64,000 bases of DNA, taken from Streptomyces katrae. GTDB taxonomy: Bacteria; Actinomycetota; Actinomycetes; Streptomycetales; Streptomycetaceae. Location: assembly GCF_000717655.1 (NCBI RefSeq), contig NZ_JNZY01000006.1, positions 186,001 to 250,000 of the forward strand, read 5' to 3'. Both the position numbers and the translations under genes were made by a program. The first letter of the stretch is position 1. Each line of letters starts with the position of its first letter. Below, piece by piece: positions 58,476 to 64,000 of this stretch. A model generated the notes under the pieces. The model was not told the origin of the DNA, ran no database searches, and worked only from the letters and a program-made list of their open reading frames with translations.

Positions 58476-61406
58476 ATGCGTTCCCGTTCGCGGTACATCG
58501 TCGGTCGTGACTCGCAACTGCGCGAGATCAAGCAGGCACTGACCGACGCGGGCGAAGGGCGCGGCGGGGTCGTCTTCCTGGTCGGCGAAGCCGGAATCGG
58601 AAAGTCCCGGCTCGCCGCCGAAGCCGTGGGCATGGCCTTCGGCGCGGGCATGCGGGCCCTACGGGGCCGGAGCAGCACCACCGGCCCCACCGTCCCTTTC
58701 CGGCCACTCACCGAAGCGCTGATGTCGCTCTTCCGCAGCGGCCCGCTCGACGGCACCTCCCTGGACGACCTGCCGCTGGGCCCCTACCGGCCCGCGCTCG
58801 GCAGGATCATCCCGGACTGGAGCAGCGACGCCCAGAACAACAGCTCCATGGTCGTCCTCGGCGAGGCCGTGCTGCGGCTGCTCATCGCCACCGGCAAGGA
58901 GCACGGCCAGCTCCTGTTGCTGGAGGACCTGCACGACGCCGACCCCGAGACGCTCGCGGTCGTCGAATACCTGGTGGACAACCTGGAGTACACGAACGTG
59001 GTGCTCCTGGCCACGATCCGTACGGAGCCCTGCGACGCGCTCGACATGGCCGACTCGGCCCGTCGGCGCGGCGTGGGGACCGTACTGGAACTCGCCCCGC
59101 TCACCCGCCCCGAGGTCCGGGCGGTCATCGCCGCCCAGCTGGACACCGAACCCGAACTGGTGCCGCAGGCGGCCCTGGACCGGCTCTGGGACGACAGCGC
59201 CGGCAGCCCCTTCCTCGTCGAGGAACTCCTCCAGGGCATGATCGGCAGCGGCGCCCTCGTCCGCTTCGAAGACGGCTGGCGCGTCGTCGGCGACCTGCGC
59301 AGCGATGTGTCCACCGCCCTCGCGCGCGGGATCCTGCGCCGCATCGACCGGCTCGGCCCGCAGGGGCTGACCCTGCTGTCCGCGGCCGCCGTGATCGGCC
59401 GCCGCTTCCCGCTGACCGTGCTCCAGCGGATGACCGCCATCGACGACCGCGGACTGCTCAGCCACCTGCACGCCGGCGTCGCGGCGCAGCTCGTCGTCCC
59501 CGACGAACCCGCCCCCGACTGGTACGCGTTCCGCCACTCGCTGACCGCCGAGGCCCTGCTCACCCAGCTCACACCGGGCAACCGGGCGACGATGGCCGGT
59601 CGTGCCGCGGACGCGGTGCAGGCGCTCTACCCGGACCTCGAGGGCGACTGGTGCCCCCTCGTCGCCGAGCTGCGCTCCCAGGCGGGCGACGAGGCCGAGG
59701 CCGGCCGCCTGTTCACCGACGCAGGCCTGCGCGCCCTCGCGGCCGGCGCGATCGGCTCCGCGATCACCCTGCTCAGCCGCGCCGAACGGCTGCTCGCCGC
59801 CAGCCAGGACCCCGCCGGGCGCACCGACGCCCTGGAGGCCCTGCTCCCCGCCCTCGCCGAAGCCGGCGACTTCGCCCGGGCCTTCGGCTTCGCGGAGAAC
59901 CTGCACACCCTCGGCGGCAGCGGCCTGAGCGCCTCCCGGCTCGCCGCGCTGCACACCCGGCTCGCCAAGGTGGCCCACACCGCCGGCCGCTGGGAGGACG
60001 GCAACAGACAGATATCCCAGGCCAGAGCCCTCCTGGGGCCCCGGCCCGACGAAAGCTGCACCGCCTCGATCGACGTCACCGCCGCGTACCTCGCACTCGA
60101 CACCCCCGGCCCGGACCGCACCCAACTGGCCGAGAAGCTCGCCCACTCCGCGCTGCAGGCCGCGCAGCGCCACGGCTTGGCGACCGTCGCCTGCCAGTCC
60201 CTGGAACTCCTCGCCACCCTCGCCCGCGAACGGGACTTCGACGAGGCAACCGCCCTGCTGGAATCCGCCCTGCAGACCGCCGAACAGCACCAGCTCCCGC
60301 TCCAGCGCATGTACGCGCTGACCCGTATCGGCGGGAACTACTGGCTCACCGAGGGCGCCACCGCCCCGCTGCTGGCGGCCCGCAGCGAGGCCCAGCGGCT
60401 CGGCTCGGCCACCATCGTCTACACCATCGACGGCATCATGATCCTCGACGCCGTCCTGCGCGCCGAGTTCACCGCCGCGCAGCAGTCCGCCGAGGAGTGC
60501 CTGGCCGTCGTACAGCGCCTGCGGCTGGCCCCGGCCGCCCGCTACGTCCTGATGGCCCGGGCGGCGATGGCGGCCCACCGGGGCGACCGCCCCGCGATGG
60601 AGAGCGCCCTCGCCGCGTTCGCCGACTGCGACGGGGCCGGATCCCAGGAGGAACCGCTGACCCGCGGCCTCGCCCGGGCCTTCTGCGCGCTGACCGAGGA
60701 GGACCGCCCCGGAGCCGTCCGTGAACTGCGCGCCGTCGCCGACCTCGAGGACACCAACCCCACTACGTACTACCTCAGCGGGCGGTACGGCATCGGCCTG
60801 CTCCTGGACGTGCTGTCGGGGGAGGCCGACCGCGCCGCGTACGAGGAGATCGCCGCCACCGCACCCGGGCGGATGCGCTGGAACCGGCAGTTCGTCCTCT
60901 TCGCCGGCGCCGTCCTGCTGGGCCGCGAACGCCGCCCCGAGGAGGCCGCGGCCGCCGCGGCCGAGGCCCTGCGCGCCGCAGCCCCGTACGCCACCGCACT
61001 CCACCTGGGCCTGCGGCTGATCGCCGAAGCGGCGTACGAGGACGGCTGGGGCGAGCCGGTGGCCTGGCTGCGCCGCGTCGAGGAGCACTTCCACCAGGGC
61101 GGCGTGGCCGCGGTCGCGGGCGCCTGCCGCGCGGCCCTGCGCCGGATGGGCGCCCCGGTCCAGCAGCGCCGCACGGGATCGAGCACGATCCCGGACGTCC
61201 TGCGCTCCCGGGGCGTCACGGTCCGCGAGTACGAGGTCTTCCGGCTCCTCGCGGAGCGCCTGGGCAACAAGGACATCGCCGACCGCCTCTACATCTCCCC
61301 GCGCACGGTCGAGAAGCACATAGCCGCCCTGGGCACCAAGACGGGCCGGACCAACCGGGCCGCCCTCTGCGAACTCTCCGCGTCCCTGGCCCCGTCGGCG
61401 CCCTGA
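58476..61406 (+). CDS. LAL-type LuxR regulator (large ATP-binding)
   Basis: 976 aa. An AAA-type NTPase domain starts with GRDSQLREIKQAL and has Walker A GEAGIGKS (37-44) and Walker B LLLLEDLHDAD. A long helical TPR-like middle region (about 380-880) follows, then a C-terminal LuxR HTH (about 910-965: VTVREYEVFRLLAERLGNKD, ISPRTVEKHIAALGTKTGRT). LAL proteins typically activate antibiotic gene clusters in Streptomyces. It follows the precursor gene by 130 nt in the same direction and is convergent with the MFS/P450 operon. It is a probable activator of this cluster. Confidence 0.9.
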   Translation: MRSRSRYIVGRDSQLREIKQALTDAGEGRGGVVFLVGEAGIGKSRLAAEAVGMAFGAGMRALRGRSSTTGPTVPFRPLTEALMSLFRSGPLDGTSLDDLPLGPYRPALGRIIPDWSSDAQNNSSMVVLGEAVLRLLIATGKEHGQLLLLEDLHDADPETLAVVEYLVDNLEYTNVVLLATIRTEPCDALDMADSARRRGVGTVLELAPLTRPEVRAVIAAQLDTEPELVPQAALDRLWDDSAGSPFLVEELLQGMIGSGALVRFEDGWRVVGDLRSDVSTALARGILRRIDRLGPQGLTLLSAAAVIGRRFPLTVLQRMTAIDDRGLLSHLHAGVAAQLVVPDEPAPDWYAFRHSLTAEALLTQLTPGNRATMAGRAADAVQALYPDLEGDWCPLVAELRSQAGDEAEAGRLFTDAGLRALAAGAIGSAITLLSRAERLLAASQDPAGRTDALEALLPALAEAGDFARAFGFAENLHTLGGSGLSASRLAALHTRLAKVAHTAGRWEDGNRQISQARALLGPRPDESCTASIDVTAAYLALDTPGPDRTQLAEKLAHSALQAAQRHGLATVACQSLELLATLARERDFDEATALLESALQTAEQHQLPLQRMYALTRIGGNYWLTEGATAPLLAARSEAQRLGSATIVYTIDGIMILDAVLRAEFTAAQQSAEECLAVVQRLRLAPAARYVLMARAAMAAHRGDRPAMESALAAFADCDGAGSQEEPLTRGLARAFCALTEEDRPGAVRELRAVADLEDTNPTTYYLSGRYGIGLLLDVLSGEADRAAYEEIAATAPGRMRWNRQFVLFAGAVLLGRERRPEEAAAAAAEALRAAAPYATALHLGLRLIAEAAYEDGWGEPVAWLRRVEEHFHQGGVAAVAGACRAALRRMGAPVQQRRTGSSTIPDVLRSRGVTVREYEVFRLLAERLGNKDIADRLYISPRTVEKHIAALGTKTGRTNRAALCELSASLAPSAP

Positions 61407-61455
61407 CGCGCCGGTCTCCCCGTGCCGGGACGACGCGGGGGGCGGCCGGTGCCGG

Positions 61456-62715
61456 TCAGCGCATCTCACGGACCGTCCGCGAGCCGAGGATCCCGATCGC
61501 GGTCACCGCCAGGACCGCCGCCGAGAGGGCGAACATCGGGCCGGTGCCCGACTGTGCCATGGCTCCGCAGACGATCAAGGAGAGCGGGGCCACCGCGTAG
61601 CCGATGACCATGTCCACCGAGATCACCCGGCTCAGCACCGAGCCGTCGATGGTGCGCTGGATCCAGCTGAGGCCGAAGACCCCCTGGAAACCCATCCCGA
61701 AGCCCATCGCCAGGACCGTCGCGAGCGCACCCGCCGTACTGCCGATCAGGCCGAGCAGCCCCGTGCCGATCGCGAGCCATCCCGCGAGGGCGGCGATCAG
61801 CAGGCCGATCCGGGGGCGGCCGCTCACGGCGCCGCCGACGAGGGTGCCCAGCATCGCCCCGCCGGCCAGCGCGCCGTTGAGCAGGCCGAGGGTGGTCGAG
61901 CCGCCGTGCAGGTCGACCTTGGCCAGGGAGGCGAAGCCGACGGTGAACGGGCCCGCCTGGCAGAAGGTCACCGCCGCGTCGACGGCCAGGATCGTACGGA
62001 TCCGCGGGTCCTCGAAGGCGTACCGCAGCCCGGCGCGGATCCGGGCGCCCAGCGAGAGGGCGGCCGCCGGCGCCGCCGCGCCCGCGACCGGGGCGTCCGG
62101 CCCGGGGCGGGGCAGCGGGCGGATCCTCGCAACGCACAGGCCGCACAGGGCGAAGCACACCCCGTCGACGAGGAAGGCGACCGGTGCGTTGGAGAAGGCC
62201 ACCACCATGCCGCCGACGGCCGGACCCAGCACGGCCGACACCTTGGCGGCGACCGCGAGCAGGGCGTTGGCCGGGGCGAGCTGTTCCTTGTCCACCACCG
62301 ACGGCAGGATCGACGCCCGGGCCGGCTGGAAGAACGCGTCGACCGCGCCGAAGGCCGCGGCGGCGCAGCACAGCATCCACACCGTCAGGGACCCGGCCAG
62401 GCCGGCCAGGCCCACGGCGGCCATCAGGACGGCCCTGGCCCAGCTGGAGAGCGTCATCAGCGTCCGCGAGGACCACGTGTCGCTGAGGGAGCCGCCGACC
62501 AGGGTGAGCAGGGCCCGCGGCACCGCCTGGAAGGCGAGGACGTAGCCGAGGGCCAGGGTGGACTGCGTGAGGCCGAGCGTGATCCAGGAGAAGGCGATGT
62601 AGCTGAACCCGTCGCCGAGCAGGGACAGGGACTGCCCCAGCCACAACAGGCGGAACGACGGCAGCCGGGCGGGGGCGCTCAGCCGGGACCGCGCGTCCAC
62701 CAGGGTGGAAGCCAT
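61456..62715 (-). CDS. MFS transporter (exporter type)
   Basis: 419 aa with about 12 membrane spans. The first span follows FRLLWLGQSLSLLGDGFSYI, and the loop 2-3 region contains GGSLSDTWSSRTLM in place of the usual MFS A-motif. It resembles the MFS_3/enterobactin-exporter (EntS-like) group, many of which export peptides or macrolides. It is 20 nt downstream of the P450 gene on the same strand. With no LanT in the cluster, it is the best candidate for product export or self-resistance. Confidence 0.87.
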   Translation of the reverse strand: MASTLVDARSRLSAPARLPSFRLLWLGQSLSLLGDGFSYIAFSWITLGLTQSTLALGYVLAFQAVPRALLTLVGGSLSDTWSSRTLMTLSSWARAVLMAAVGLAGLAGSLTVWMLCCAAAAFGAVDAFFQPARASILPSVVDKEQLAPANALLAVAAKVSAVLGPAVGGMVVAFSNAPVAFLVDGVCFALCGLCVARIRPLPRPGPDAPVAGAAAPAAALSLGARIRAGLRYAFEDPRIRTILAVDAAVTFCQAGPFTVGFASLAKVDLHGGSTTLGLLNGALAGGAMLGTLVGGAVSGRPRIGLLIAALAGWLAIGTGLLGLIGSTAGALATVLAMGFGMGFQGVFGLSWIQRTIDGSVLSRVISVDMVIGYAVAPLSLIVCGAMAQSGTGPMFALSAAVLAVTAIGILGSRTVREMR

Positions 62716-62735
62716 GAAAAATCCCTTCGCCGGGG

Positions 62736-63980
62736 TCAGTAGCGGACGGGCAGGGCCGTCAGCGCGCGGTTGAGGAGCGAGAGCTGCCAGGTGTGCTGCT
62801 GCCGGTCGAGCAGCTCCAGGCCCGGGTACTCGCGTACGAGCACGTCGACCACCGCGCCGGCCACCAGCCGGGCGAACGCCGCCCCGATGCAGAAGTGCGC
62901 GCCGAAGCCGAACCCGAGGTGCGAGGCGCTGCCGCGCCGGACGCTGAACAGGTCCGGATCCGCGAAGCGCGCGGGGTCCCGGTTGGCCGCCGCCGTGACC
63001 AGGAACAGCCGTTCCTCCGCGCGGACGGACCGCCCGTCGAGGTCGAAGTCCCGGGCGGCGGTGCGGATCGACATCTTCGACGGGCCGTCGAAGCGCATGG
63101 CCTCCTCCACCGCCATCGACACCAGCTGCGGGTCCTCCCGTACGGCCGCCAGCTGCTCGGGGTGCTCCAGCAGGGCCAGTACGGCGTTGACGATGAGGTT
63201 GCTGGTGGTCTCGCCGCCGGCGAACGCCATCTGCGTCAGCATCCCGACGAACTCCTCCTCGCTGACCGACTTCCCGATCTGGCCGCCCGCCAGCACCGCG
63301 CTGATCAGGTCGTCCTTGGGGTCGGCGCGCCGTTGCTGCACCAGGTCGGCGAGGTAGTCGTCCAGGTTGACCAGGGACTGGAGCGAGGTGCGGTACTCGC
63401 GCTCCTCCTGGGCCGCGCCCAGGACGAGGTCGCCGACCCGGGCGTTCCAGTACCAGAAGGACGGGCCGTGCGCCTGGGGGACGCCCAGCCAGCGGGCGAA
63501 GACGAGGGCGGGCAGCGGCCGGGCGATGTCGGCGACCAGGTCCCCGATCCGGCCGGGGACGGCGCGGCGGGCGAGCATGGCACGGGTGGCGCGCTCGACG
63601 AAGGCCCGGTAGCGGCCGATCGAGCGGGCCGCGAACTGCTCCTGGAACACCTGGCGCAGCCGCCGGTGCTGCGGGGCGTCGTTGAAGACCATCCAGCGGG
63701 ACAGGATCGCGAAGGCCCGCTCCGCGTCCTCGCGGGCGCCCTCCGGCACGGCGTCCATCAGCGGGCGCACCCGCTCGGCGGAGACCGCGGGGTCGCGCAG
63801 GCAGTGCATCAGCTGGGCGTGTCCGGTGACGAGCCAGGCCCGGTGCATGGCGGACCAGTACACGGGGTCGTGGTCGCGCAGGGAGTTGAGGTATCCGTAC
63901 GGGTCGGCGTTGACGGCGGGGTCGAGGAGGTAGCGCTCGGTGAAGGCGGCCGCGGGGGCCGGCGGGCTCGTAAGGGTCAC
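62736..63980 (-). CDS. Cytochrome P450 monooxygenase
   Basis: 414 aa from ATG 63980. The I-helix oxygen-activation motif is AGGETT (254-259), the K-helix ExxR is E293-A-M-R296, and the haem-ligand motif is FGFGAHFCIG with Cys364. It is soluble, of bacterial class I type, and needs a ferredoxin and reductase supplied from elsewhere. It is the first gene of a two-gene operon with the MFS exporter. Position suggests oxidation of the lanthipeptide-like product, for example hydroxylation or cross-linking; the substrate is inferred only from clustering. Confidence 0.92.
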   Translation of the reverse strand: MTLTSPPAPAAAFTERYLLDPAVNADPYGYLNSLRDHDPVYWSAMHRAWLVTGHAQLMHCLRDPAVSAERVRPLMDAVPEGAREDAERAFAILSRWMVFNDAPQHRRLRQVFQEQFAARSIGRYRAFVERATRAMLARRAVPGRIGDLVADIARPLPALVFARWLGVPQAHGPSFWYWNARVGDLVLGAAQEEREYRTSLQSLVNLDDYLADLVQQRRADPKDDLISAVLAGGQIGKSVSEEEFVGMLTQMAFAGGETTSNLIVNAVLALLEHPEQLAAVREDPQLVSMAVEEAMRFDGPSKMSIRTAARDFDLDGRSVRAEERLFLVTAAANRDPARFADPDLFSVRRGSASHLGFGFGAHFCIGAAFARLVAGAVVDVLVREYPGLELLDRQQHTWQLSLLNRALTALPVRY

Positions 63981-64000
63981 AGGAGCCGGCGGGGTGGCCG

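Overview
The window is chromosomal DNA of very high G+C with GTG/ATG starts, 4-bp stop/start overlaps and strong codon-position G/C bias, as in Streptomyces. whiI (sporulation response regulator), an actinobacterial xylose operon with a Rok7B7-like ROK regulator, and the coproporphyrin-type haem genes support that genus. From memory, gene order resembles the SCO6008 to SCO6061 part of the S. coelicolor core, with accessory material added. No rRNA, tRNA, CRISPR array, transposase or integrase was recognised.

Layout. 0.4-9 kb: ROK regulator, xylose/ribose-type ABC importer (xylF-xylG-xylH), DXP synthase (dxs) and an amino-acid permease. 9-19.5 kb: a cell-wall glycopolymer island with an LCP ligase, a glycosyltransferase, an Ig-like protein, an SGNH esterase, a fused CDP-ribitol-forming TarI/TarJ-like enzyme, a TagF-like polymerase and a TagC-like protein. 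19.7-23 kb: fadB-fadA beta-oxidation operon. 23-28 kb: ferritin-like protein, RNase D, whiI, DUF3000 protein and hemE. 28-37 kb: a DnaB-like ATPase with an HTH-like N-terminus, a CoA-disulfide-reductase-like flavoprotein, a DUF4349 lipoprotein, the hemY-hemQ pair and a secreted peptidase. 37.3-39.7 kb: a two-gene unit of a DUF692 (MNIO-type) enzyme translationally coupled to a membrane protein with a Cys/Gly/Ser-rich tail. 40-51.6 kb: housekeeping genes (PTH2, AIM24, small ABC exporter, polysaccharide deacetylase, PPK2, PhoX-like protein, OsmC, ZapE, RibD-like reductase, murC, msrB). 51.6-53.3 kb: a pair encoding a membrane coiled-coil protein and a haem-oxygenase-like candidate iron enzyme. 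53.4-64 kb: a class II lanthipeptide-type cluster with twin LuxR regulators, LanM, a precursor peptide, a LAL regulator, an MFS exporter and a P450.

Two systems deserve attention. (1) The LanM has an intact dehydratase domain, but the two cyclase zinc cysteines are replaced by histidine (WHTG and HHG). Its precursor has one Cys, placed before a Cys-free C-terminus holding nine Ser/Thr. A mainly dehydrated, thioether-poor and possibly P450-oxidised peptide is therefore plausible. (2) The DUF692 enzyme carries its own C-terminal partner-like domain and lies directly upstream of a membrane protein whose predicted cytosolic tail has ten Cys, four of them at exact 7-residue spacing. This suggests a membrane-anchored substrate for a multinuclear iron oxidase. 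All functions are inferred from sequence motifs and family knowledge; no database search was run.
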